Source: Spirochaetota bacterium
GTDB taxonomy: Bacteria; Spirochaetota; Leptospiria; Turneriellales; Turneriellaceae
Assembly: GCA_029561505.1 (NCBI GenBank)
Contig: JAKQXK010000654.1
Coordinates: 1-5,031 of the forward strand
DNA length: 5,031 bases
Direction: 5' to 3'
The notes under the pieces are model-generated. The model saw nothing but the letters and a program-made list of their open reading frames with translations, ran no database searches and was not told where the DNA came from. Positions 1-5,031 of the stretch are shown in pieces. The position numbers were made by a program, and so were the translations under genes. The first letter of the stretch is position 1. The number at the start of each line of letters is the position of its first letter.

Positions 1-2
1 AA

Positions 3-413
3 GAAGGCTTAGAGATTTCGGGCTTCACTCTCAAAGGCCACCCGGTATTGGCCGCGGTGATTGCCGTTGAATGGACCGATATACTGTTCTCGTTTGACTC
101 GATCGGCGCAGGGGTGGCCATGACGCGCGACTTCTGGGTATTGTTCTGGGGTGCCTTTTTCGGCGTTACCTGTCTACGGCTCTTCGCCAAGTCATTCATA
201 CGCTTGCTCGAAAAACATCCGCAGCTTGAGGCTGCAGCGATGCTGGCCGTGCTGATCGTGGGGGTCAAGATGGCCTTCGAAGCCGCTCAAGACACGCTCA
301 AGATTCGTCTGTGGCATGTTGAAAACTGGCAGACGAGTCTCGTTATCTTGTGTGTTTTTATCGCTGCATTCTTCTTCAAAGGTAAAACACCCCTGATTCA
401 CCCGGAAAACTGA
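3..413 (+). CDS. TerC/YkoY-family integral membrane protein, 3' part
   Basis: The reading frame is open from the left edge to a TGA at 411-413, so this is the C-terminal 136 residues of a gene that begins outside the window. A TTG at 48 could be taken as a start, but the frame continues upstream and the family is usually well over 200 residues, so I treat it as internal. The segment VEWTDILFSFDSIGA (nt 66-110) matches the acidic intramembrane motif of TerC proteins (E, then D, then FSxDS). It is followed by hydrophobic helices, the LLEKHPQLEAAA segment that resembles the family's conserved loop, and a last helix ending in a short FKGKTP tail. TerC-family proteins are inner-membrane proteins linked to metal ion (notably manganese) efflux or tellurite resistance; the substrate here cannot be told. 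The gene converges on the DUF1289 gene with only 19 bases between the stop codons. Confidence 0.88.
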   Translation, partial: EGLEISGFTLKGHPVLAAVIAVEWTDILFSFDSIGAGVAMTRDFWVLFWGAFFGVTCLRLFAKSFIRLLEKHPQLEAAAMLAVLIVGVKMAFEAAQDTLKIRLWHVENWQTSLVILCVFIAAFFFKGKTPLIHPEN

Positions 414-460
414 CACGTTGCTGAAAAAAAAGTCAGCGCGTTTCGCGGCGTTTGCGCGCG
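414..460 (-). terminator. Possible intrinsic terminator of the leftward operon
   Basis: Read leftward, the end of the DUF1289 gene contains small GC-rich inverted repeats: CGCG-AAA-CGCG (447-437), or a longer-looped pairing of 459-455 with 440-436. A run of eight T follows (431-424 on the minus strand), overlapping the region just past the TGA stop. A stem followed by a T-run is the form of an intrinsic terminator, but the stem is only 4-5 bp and the T-run starts 5 bases after it, so efficiency is doubtful. There is no comparable T-run for the rightward TerC transcript. Confidence 0.35.
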
Positions 461-642
461 TTCTCGATAACGGCGTATTTGTCGGCGCGGCCGAGTTTTG
501 GCCAATCGGTTATCTCATCGACAGTGCGATAACAGCCGGTGCAGAAACGGCCTTCTGCGTCGAGCTTGCAGACGGCGATGCAGGGTGATTCAATAAGGTG
601 GTCACGCATTTTATGAATGATACGCTGAAGCGTATCTTTCAT
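433..642 (-). CDS. DUF1289 family four-cysteine protein
   Basis: A 69-residue protein that matches the DUF1289 family: SPCIAVCKLD, then FCTGCYRTVDEI, then a tryptophan and a basic C-terminus. Cys21, Cys25, Cys34 and Cys37 form a CxxxC-x8-CxxC set that suggests a metal or Fe-S site; the biochemical role of the family is not established as far as I know. It is the last gene of the leftward operon, starting 6 bases after the slyD stop and in the same reading frame. The start is uncertain: ATG at 642 gives 69 residues, ATG at 609 gives 58 residues and begins right before the conserved domain. Neither has a visible Shine-Dalgarno sequence, and both lie inside the arms of a long palindrome (606-649). 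The first 12 codons of the longer version are made of palindrome sequence, so the shorter start may be the ancestral one. Confidence 0.85.
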   Translation of the reverse strand: MKDTLQRIIHKMRDHLIESPCIAVCKLDAEGRFCTGCYRTVDEITDWPKLGRADKYAVIENARKRRETR

Positions 643-649
643 AAAATGC
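606..649. repeat. 44-bp near-perfect palindrome at the slyD/DUF1289 junction
   Basis: Two 21-base arms (606-626 and 629-649) are complementary at 20 of 21 positions, the exception being T618 opposite T637; the two central bases are G627 and A628. On the leftward transcript the hairpin begins at the last base of the slyD stop codon (651-649) and contains both candidate ATG codons of the DUF1289 gene (642-640 and 609-607). No T-run follows on either strand, so it is not a standard terminator. It could be a translational-coupling hairpin, an RNA-processing or stabilising structure, a protein-binding site, or a copy of a dispersed palindromic repeat. Confidence 0.9.
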
Positions 650-1119
650 TAGTGATTGTGGCCATGGGCGCCGTGCGCGTGGCCATGCGACAGTTCTTCT
701 GCCGATGCGTCGCGGATTTTTATCACTTTGATGTCAAACGTGATGCTCTTGCCGGCGTATGGGTGGTTGCCGTCGACCTCAATTTCTGTTTCGTGTACCG
801 CCGTGACGAGCCCGGGAATCACGCCTTCTTCACTTTCGAGTTCGATCTGCGTGCCGACGGTAATCTCAGCGGGGTTTTCGAGTTGGTCTTTTGGTATTTT
901 CATGACCATCTCATTCTGTCGTTCGCCGAACGCATCGCGCGGGCCCATTTCTACCTTGCCTGAAAAACCTTCTTTCTTGTCGGTGAGAAATTTTTCGAGC
1001 GCTGGCATCAGATTCTTGAAACCATGCAGGTAATCGAGAGTGCCGTCTTCGAGCTTCGCTTTTCCCGTTTCGCTCAGCGTATAGCTGATCGTCACAACTT
1101 TATTTCTTGCTACCTGCAT
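649..1119 (-). CDS. slyD: SlyD-type FKBP peptidyl-prolyl cis-trans isomerase
   Basis: This 156-residue protein is a cytoplasmic prolyl isomerase and chaperone of the SlyD branch of the FKBP family. It opens with MQVARNKVVTISYTL, carries LDYLHG (residues 28-33), the DAFG segment (62-65; DAYG in many relatives) that leads into the insert-in-flap chaperone domain, VDGNHPYAGK (115-124) and the final strand FDIKVIKIRDAS. The C-terminus (145-156) has six alternating histidines (145, 147, 149, 152, 154, 156), the metal-binding tail seen in SlyD proteins that serve nickel delivery. The tail is shorter and has no cysteines, so nickel handling is plausible but not shown. The region after strand 1 is also shorter than in E. 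coli SlyD. The ATG at 1119 lies 7 bases after the preceding gene's stop, with only a weak GAG-type ribosome site. It sits in the middle of the leftward operon. Confidence 0.93.
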   Translation of the reverse strand: MQVARNKVVTISYTLSETGKAKLEDGTLDYLHGFKNLMPALEKFLTDKKEGFSGKVEMGPRDAFGERQNEMVMKIPKDQLENPAEITVGTQIELESEEGVIPGLVTAVHETEIEVDGNHPYAGKSITFDIKVIKIRDASAEELSHGHAHGAHGHNH

Positions 1120-1126
1120 TGTACAC

Positions 1127-1852
1127 TCACACGTTTAATTCGAGAATTTTGACCTGTTTGCCGCTTTCGGCATCGAGAAAATAGAATACCACATCGCCCA
1201 GATCATCGCGCGTGAGGCTCAGCTGGCATCTGCCCTGTTGCAGGTTTACCGCTTCAATAAGTTCGCCTTCGCAATAAAGGGCAATGTGTCCGCTATTGAA
1301 ACTGGCTTCGTTTCTCTTCAGAAACCAATCGAGCAAAAGCCCCTGGTCGTTCGCGCTGATCTTGAGGTCAAAGACAACCCCTGGCATCTCGGGCCGCAGC
1401 AGCGTGAAGCTGCCCGTTTTCATGAAACCGGGTTCATTATCAGCCCTGAAGGCAGGCATCGGCGTAACGGCATACGGGCTGATTGCCTGACCGTCGGTTT
1501 CGATGCGAAATGAATAGCTGGCCTGCAGCAGCTGCAGCTTGATGCGGTTATATAGAGTGTTCCAGACTTCGTCGTCGAGCAGGTATTCTTCGTCGCCGAT
1601 TATATCCCAGGCGGTCGCGAGGCTGTGTTCGTCAGACAGCGCCGCAAAGGGTGAAAGCGCTGGCAATATGTCTGCCGCCGATGGATTTGCGGCAAGCATC
1701 GCCGCAGCCGAACCCTGACGGGGTTTTGACTTCTTTTTTACGGTCGCTTTTTTGGCTTTGGCCACTGTCAATGCGGCCTTCTTGGGGCGGAGCAGGCGGG
1801 TCTTTGACCTGCGCGCAGGGGTCTTGGTTTTGCTGGTGCGCTTAGCTTTCAA
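1127..1852 (-). CDS. Unrecognised protein with lysine/arginine-rich N-terminal tail
   Basis: I do not recognise the family of this 241-residue protein. The first 45 residues hold 20 Lys/Arg and no acidic residue, in K-A-T-P-rich low-complexity sequence like bacterial histone H1-like tails or nucleic-acid-binding tails. A linker rich in Ala and Pro (46-72) follows, and then an ordinary-looking folded domain (about 75-241). That domain starts with an acidic stretch (DIIGDEEYLLDDEVW, 83-97), then a helix, then what look like alternating beta strands to the end. There is no signal peptide or membrane segment. The start is TTG at 1852-1850, preceded by GAGG at 1860-1857 with a short 4-base spacing; no ATG is available before Met52, and starting there would discard the tail. 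It lies 9 bases after the sigma-like gene, in the same frame as that gene's TAG. A partner or modulator role for the sigma-like protein is suggested only by this position. Confidence 0.75.
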   Translation of the reverse strand: MKAKRTSKTKTPARRSKTRLLRPKKAALTVAKAKKATVKKKSKPRQGSAAAMLAANPSAADILPALSPFAALSDEHSLATAWDIIGDEEYLLDDEVWNTLYNRIKLQLLQASYSFRIETDGQAISPYAVTPMPAFRADNEPGFMKTGSFTLLRPEMPGVVFDLKISANDQGLLLDWFLKRNEASFNSGHIALYCEGELIEAVNLQQGRCQLSLTRDDLGDVVFYFLDAESGKQVKILELNV

Positions 1853-1861
1853 TATGCCTCG

Positions 1862-2710
1862 CTAGTTTTTTCTCTCTCTTTTCACCAAGTTCTGTTTTTC
1901 CCATCGGAAATAGGCCGTTTTCAGTGCCAACACCGCGCTTTTCAGCTGCCGCTGAACCGTCGCGATAGAGTCACCTGTGACCTCCGCCACGATGCGTATA
2001 GGAATGCGGGTGTCCATGGAAAAAAACTTTTTCTGCGCACTTGCCCGGCGTTTCAGTATGCGTGCCGGTTCAGCTTTGTTGCCGCGTGCGTCTTCGTTAT
2101 CTATCCTCATTATTACCTTAAGCAGACGTTCGCGTTCGGCCAGAAATTTTTGCCTCTTTGATTCTGCAAAACGCAAAAAGGTGCGGTAGGCCCTCAGGGC
2201 ACCCCAGCGCTCAGCAGGGTCTTTGGTGCGTTTCTGGCTCACGAGAAGTTTGAGATCGGCGAAGGACAAGGGGTAGGCGAGCGCGAGCTTGGCGTAGATG
2301 CGTTGCAGTGGCTGCATGCTGCGAAAGAGATGACCCACGCCGTCATCTGCAGGCGCTTCGCTCTGGTGCAGCTCGACGCGGCGGCCGGCAAGTTCTTCGA
2401 CGGACAAGAGTTCAGAGTGAGAACGTGGCAGCTTGCGGCGCCGCAGAAAATGGCTGAATTCAAAGTTCAGCGCAGCGGCCAAATATTGGTAGAACGGCAG
2501 GCGACGATGGTCATAACGGTCGAGTATACCCTGTAATTTGCCGCAGATAAAGAGGTAAAAATCAGCCGAAACATCGCTCGTTTGTTGGTGTCTCAGCCGG
2601 GCGTAATTATAGATCATGAGATGCAGTTTCGGGGGTACCGGATTTTCAGCACTCATGCGTAGCGCCTGCTGGTACGAGTCAAATAGCGCTTGAAACTCAG
2701 TCTCGTTCAT
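1862..2710 (-). CDS. Sigma-70-like protein (putative, divergent)
   Basis: A 282-residue soluble, basic protein. Residues 48-93 (SADFYLFICGKLQGILDRYD, then PFYQYLAAALNFEFSHFLRRRK) have the spacing and character of sigma-70 region 2: an acidic/aromatic helix, the LDRYD turn, a PFxxYL helix and a terminal Arg/Lys cluster. Residues 132-157 (QPLQRIYAKLALAYPLSFADL) look like the start of a region 4-type helix bundle. Residues 236-265 (IPIRIVAEVTGDSIATVQRQ and the following helix) look like a helix-turn-helix in which DSIATVQRQL would be the recognition helix. Between them is a long charged helical segment (165-225) not usual in ECF factors. It may therefore be a divergent sigma factor or a DNA-binding protein derived from one. 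ATG at 2710 has no visible Shine-Dalgarno sequence, so the mRNA may have a very short leader. It is the first gene of the leftward operon and diverges from dapF. Confidence 0.62.
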   Translation of the reverse strand: MNETEFQALFDSYQQALRMSAENPVPPKLHLMIYNYARLRHQQTSDVSADFYLFICGKLQGILDRYDHRRLPFYQYLAAALNFEFSHFLRRRKLPRSHSELLSVEELAGRRVELHQSEAPADDGVGHLFRSMQPLQRIYAKLALAYPLSFADLKLLVSQKRTKDPAERWGALRAYRTFLRFAESKRQKFLAERERLLKVIMRIDNEDARGNKAEPARILKRRASAQKKFFSMDTRIPIRIVAEVTGDSIATVQRQLKSAVLALKTAYFRWEKQNLVKRERKN

Positions 2711-2798
2711 AGAAATTGGTCATAGAATAACCGGCATACTGCGAAAGTTTGAAGCATTTGCAAGAATTTTTATCAGGTCGATTGCCGCGGGGGCTTGA
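2711..2798. promoter_or_regulatory. Divergent intergenic region with weak promoter candidates
   Basis: These 88 bases separate the leftward operon from dapF and should hold both promoters if each arm is transcribed from here. Rightward, TTGAAG (2749-2754) and TATCAG (2771-2776) are 16 bases apart and each keep part of the sigma-70 consensus. Leftward, TTCAAA (2753-2748) and TATTCT (2729-2724) are 18 bases apart, which would place the transcript start only a few bases before the ATG at 2710 and fits the missing ribosome site there. The two -35 candidates overlap. All boxes are weak matches and the organism's consensus is unknown. A G-run (2789-2793) 5 bases before the dapF ATG is its only ribosome-site candidate. 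Confidence 0.3.
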
Positions 2799-3668
2799 AT
2801 GAGTGGTTCTAAAGCATTACGTTTCGCAAAACTGGAAGGTCTCGGCAACGATTACCTTTTTACCGAAGATTCCCCGAAAAATCCGCAACGCGCAGCACGC
2901 CTCTTGTGCGACCGCCACTATGGTGTCGGCGCCGACGGTCTTGTGCTCATCATGGCGCCAGACAACAAGAATGAAGCAGATTTTCAGATACGCATTTTTA
3001 ATCCCGACGGTTCAGAAGCTGAGATGTGCGGCAACGCGATTCGCTGCCTCGGCAAGTACCTTTACGATCGCGGCAACACCAAGAAGCAAGAGATTAACGT
3101 GCAGACAATGCGCGGCATTATTCCATGCATTCTGATGGTGCGTGACGGACGCGTCTACCGCGTCAAAGCAGACATGGGCGAGCCGATTCTTGAGCGCGCA
3201 AAAATTCCGATGGTCTGCGCTGCGGGCGAAGAAGAGAAAAAAGTCCTCAAAGAGAAAATCTACCTCGAAGACCACAACACCTTCGAGTTTATGGCGCTGT
3301 CGATGGGTAACCCTCACGTTGTGATCTGGGTTGAAGACGTCGATAATTTCCCGGTTGGCAAGTACGGCCCGATGATCGAAAACTACTCGCTTTTCCCGAA
3401 CCGTACGAATGTGCATTTTATCCAGATGGTCGATGAAGACCACATCAAGCAGCGCGTTTGGGAGCGCGGCGTGGGCGAGACGCTCGCGTCGGGTACCGGC
3501 GCATGCGCCGCGGTCGTGGCGGGCGTACTTTCAGGCAAGATCAAGCGTAAGGCAAAGGTCGAGTTGCGCGGTGGTATTCTCGAGATCTACTGGTCTGAGA
3601 AAGACAACCATGTGTATATGACTGGCCCCTGCAAAGACGTCTTTGAAGGCCAGACTCTGCTCATTTGA
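2799..3668 (+). CDS. dapF: Diaminopimelate epimerase
   Basis: This 289-residue enzyme converts LL- to meso-diaminopimelate, the precursor of lysine and, in many bacteria, of the peptidoglycan cross-link. It is a cofactor-independent two-cysteine racemase of the cytoplasm. Both catalytic cysteines are visible: Cys77 in MCGNAIRC and Cys236 in SGTGACA. Other family landmarks are GLGNDY (14-19), GVGADG (42-47), FNPDGSEAEMCGN (67-79), the substrate-binding GNPH (170-173), RTNVHF (202-207), WERGVGET (221-228) and the closing GPCKDVFEG (276-284). Length is typical to slightly long, with a charged insertion near residues 141-160 (GEEEKKVLKEK). The ATG at 2799 begins four residues before the first conserved strand and is preceded by a G-rich, weak ribosome site. 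The stop TGA is at 3666-3668, 60 bases before purH, with no rightward promoter evident between them. Confidence 0.97.
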   Translation: MSGSKALRFAKLEGLGNDYLFTEDSPKNPQRAARLLCDRHYGVGADGLVLIMAPDNKNEADFQIRIFNPDGSEAEMCGNAIRCLGKYLYDRGNTKKQEINVQTMRGIIPCILMVRDGRVYRVKADMGEPILERAKIPMVCAAGEEEKKVLKEKIYLEDHNTFEFMALSMGNPHVVIWVEDVDNFPVGKYGPMIENYSLFPNRTNVHFIQMVDEDHIKQRVWERGVGETLASGTGACAAVVAGVLSGKIKRKAKVELRGGILEIYWSEKDNHVYMTGPCKDVFEGQTLLI

Positions 3669-3677
3669 TATGGCACA

Positions 3678-3701
3678 CGGGGCGCATCAGCATGCGTCCC
3701 G
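3678..3701 (+). other. Hairpin in the dapF-purH gap
   Basis: Arms CGGGGCGCAT (3678-3687) and ATGCGTCCCG (3692-3701) pair over 10 bp with a CAGC loop; nine pairs are Watson-Crick and one is G-U on the rightward RNA. The stem is GC-rich and lies 9 bases after the dapF stop and 15 bases before the purH ribosome site. No T-run follows (GCCAAATTTC comes next), so it is a poor match to an intrinsic terminator. It may instead be an RNA stability or processing element, or a partial attenuator that sets the dapF-to-purH ratio. Confidence 0.6.
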
Positions 3702-3716
3702 GCCAAATTTCACCTC

Positions 3717-3721
3717 AAGGA
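3717..3721 (+). promoter_or_regulatory. Ribosome binding site that fixes the TTG start of purH
   Basis: AAGGA at 3717-3721 stands 7 bases before TTG at 3729-3731. The TTG begins a peptide (LDLVHIRRALVSVSDKSG) with the spacing expected at the N-terminus of PurH. There is no in-frame ATG, GTG or other TTG between the dapF stop and this codon, and the first in-frame ATG (3912) lies inside a conserved motif. Confidence 0.75.
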
Positions 3722-3728
3722 ATTTCCA

Positions 3729-5031
3729 TTGGATCTAGTACATATCCGGCGTGCGCTGGTTTCTGTTTCTGATAAATCAGGTCTAAAAGAGTTCGCCGCA
3801 AAGCTGAGAGCTTTGAATGTCGAAATCTATTCGACTGGCGGCACGCTGAAATTTCTCATCGAGCAGGGCATACCTGCAATCGCCGTTGAAGACTATACTG
3901 GTTTCCCTGAAATGATGGATGGCCGTGTAAAAACTTTGCACCCTAAAGTGCATGGTGGATTTCTCGCCCGGCGCGATCTCGAATCGCATCTTGAGGCGGC
4001 GCGCAAACACGATATCAAACTATTTGATCTCGTCGTGATTAACCTGTATCCCTTTGAAGCGGTCACCGCCAAAGCGGGCACCACGTTCGAAGAAGCGGTT
4101 GAAAATATTGATATCGGCGGGCCCGCGATGGTGCGGTCAGCTGCAAAAAATGCAGCTGCAGTCGCGATCGTCGTTGCACCCGAGCAATACGGTGACGTTG
4201 CCGCAGAACTCGTTGCGCATAACGGCGCGACAACGCTGGCGCTGCGCGAGAAACTGCGCCTCGCTGCCTATCGGCGCACCGCCGCTTACGATGCGGCAAT
4301 ATCGGCTTACCTCGAAGAGCAGAGCGGCGCGAACGGTTTGCGCCTCAGCCTTGTTGAGAAACAAGGGCTTAGATACGGCGAAAATCCCCACCAGAATGCT
4401 GCTTACCTCGTCGAAGCCGGCAAAGATGTGCCGTGGAAACAGCTTGCAGGCAAAGAACTTTCATTCAACAATATTCTCGATCTCGACATCGCGATCAGGC
4501 TGGCTGCCGACTTTGCAGATCCCGTGTGCGCAATCTTTAAGCACACTAACCCATGCGGTGTTGCGACCGGCAACGACCAGGCACAGGTTCTGCAATACGC
4601 GATGGACTGCGACCCGGTGAGTTTCTTCGGCGGTATTGTCGTGTTTAACCGCCCGCTCAGCAAAGCGGCTGCCGAAAAACTCGCTCCGCATTTTTTTGAA
4701 CTGATCATTGCGCCCGAATTTGCCGAAGGTTCATTCGAAATTCTTGCGGCGAAAAAGAACCTGCGTCTGATCACGGTTGACTTCGGGCGCCTCAATGCCG
4801 CGCAAACCAAAGACCTGCGCTCGGTGCCGGGTGCCGGCGGTTACCTGCTGCAAGATCAGGATTTGCCGCTCTGGAACGAAGCAGATATAAAAGTGGTGTC
4901 TAAAGCGCAGGCTGACCAGCAGACGATGCACGACCTGGCGTTTGCCTCACGTGTCGCTAAATTTGTGAAATCGAACTCGGTTGTGTTTGCCTCGCAGGGC
5001 AGAACACTCGCCATCGGCGCCGGCCAGATGA
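3729..5031 (+). CDS. purH: Bifunctional AICAR transformylase / IMP cyclohydrolase, 5' part
   Basis: PurH carries out the last two steps of IMP synthesis in the cytoplasm: formylation of AICAR with 10-formyl-tetrahydrofolate, then ring closure. The window holds the first 434 residues; the family usually has roughly 510-530, so the last 80-100 lie beyond the right edge. The cyclohydrolase domain shows SVSDKSG (12-18), STGGT (35-39), DGRVKTLHPKVHGG (64-77), NLYPF (105-109) and NIDIGGPAMVRSAAKN (126-141). The transformylase domain follows with LRYGENPHQ (214-222), ELSFNNILD (243-251) and the catalytic KHTNPCG (Lys271-His272, 271-277), and then FFGGIVVFNRP. The visible part ends at IGAGQM, the start of another conserved segment. 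It starts with TTG and has a good ribosome site. The 60-base gap after dapF suggests co-transcription. No purine riboswitch or PUR-box-like site is recognisable just upstream. Confidence 0.97.
   Translation, partial: MDLVHIRRALVSVSDKSGLKEFAAKLRALNVEIYSTGGTLKFLIEQGIPAIAVEDYTGFPEMMDGRVKTLHPKVHGGFLARRDLESHLEAARKHDIKLFDLVVINLYPFEAVTAKAGTTFEEAVENIDIGGPAMVRSAAKNAAAVAIVVAPEQYGDVAAELVAHNGATTLALREKLRLAAYRRTAAYDAAISAYLEEQSGANGLRLSLVEKQGLRYGENPHQNAAYLVEAGKDVPWKQLAGKELSFNNILDLDIAIRLAADFADPVCAIFKHTNPCGVATGNDQAQVLQYAMDCDPVSFFGGIVVFNRPLSKAAAEKLAPHFFELIIAPEFAEGSFEILAAKKNLRLITVDFGRLNAAQTKDLRSVPGAGGYLLQDQDLPLWNEADIKVVSKAQADQQTMHDLAFASRVAKFVKSNSVVFASQGRTLAIGAGQM

Noticed and set aside
48..50. TTG as the start of a short TerC-like protein
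   Set aside because: The frame is open to the window edge with residues that fit a preceding membrane-protein loop, and a 121-residue product would lack half of the family fold.
606..649. Palindrome as a bidirectional intrinsic terminator between TerC and slyD
   Set aside because: Neither strand has a T-run after the stem, and the DUF1289 coding region lies beyond it in the same operon.
598..963. Rightward open frame of 121 codons opposite slyD
   Set aside because: It lies antisense to the well-supported slyD gene; its start falls at the palindrome by symmetry, and its protein has no recognisable domain.
3012..3443. Leftward 143-codon open frame opposite dapF
   Set aside because: It is the antisense shadow of dapF, whose motifs are intact; the frame has no ribosome site or family resemblance.
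3669..3728. Purine riboswitch upstream of purH
   Set aside because: The gap is only 60 bases and holds one simple hairpin, too short for a purine aptamer plus expression platform, and conserved junction sequences are not seen.
4054..4620. Rightward 188-codon open frame within purH
   Set aside because: It is an out-of-frame reading of purH with an Arg/Ser/Thr-rich product typical of shadow frames; the PurH frame holds all conserved motifs through this stretch.

Overview
The window (about half G+C) reads as a stretch of bacterial chromosome made of conserved housekeeping genes around a less familiar regulatory-looking pair. Two unrecognised genes in the middle and frequent TTG starts hint at an under-studied lineage. 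A Leptospiraceae-type spirochaete is my guess from general gene flavour only, with low confidence; no marker gene here fixes the taxon. No mobile element, CRISPR array, tRNA or rRNA was seen.

Layout. (1) At the left edge, the 3' half of a TerC/YkoY-family membrane protein gene runs rightward and ends at 413. (2) Facing it, a compact leftward operon occupies 2710 down to 433: a sigma-70-like protein (2710-1862), an unrecognised protein with a very basic tail (1852-1127), a SlyD-type FKBP prolyl isomerase with a His-rich tail (1119-649), and a small four-cysteine DUF1289 protein (642-433). The gaps between genes are 9, 7 and 6 bases, so one transcript is likely; a T8 tract lies at its end. (3) An 88-base divergent intergenic region (2711-2798) must hold the start signals of both arms. 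(4) Rightward from 2799 come dapF (diaminopimelate epimerase, lysine and peptidoglycan precursor synthesis) and, 60 bases later, purH (the last two steps of IMP synthesis), which runs off the right edge.

The most notable items are a 44-base near-perfect palindrome (606-649) that starts directly after the slyD stop codon and buries both possible start codons of the DUF1289 gene; the sigma-like gene followed at once by a basic-tailed partner of unknown function; and a strong hairpin between dapF and purH. Gene identities for dapF, purH, slyD, DUF1289 and TerC rest on clear motifs. The sigma-like call is an inference from region 2-like and helix-turn-helix-like segments.
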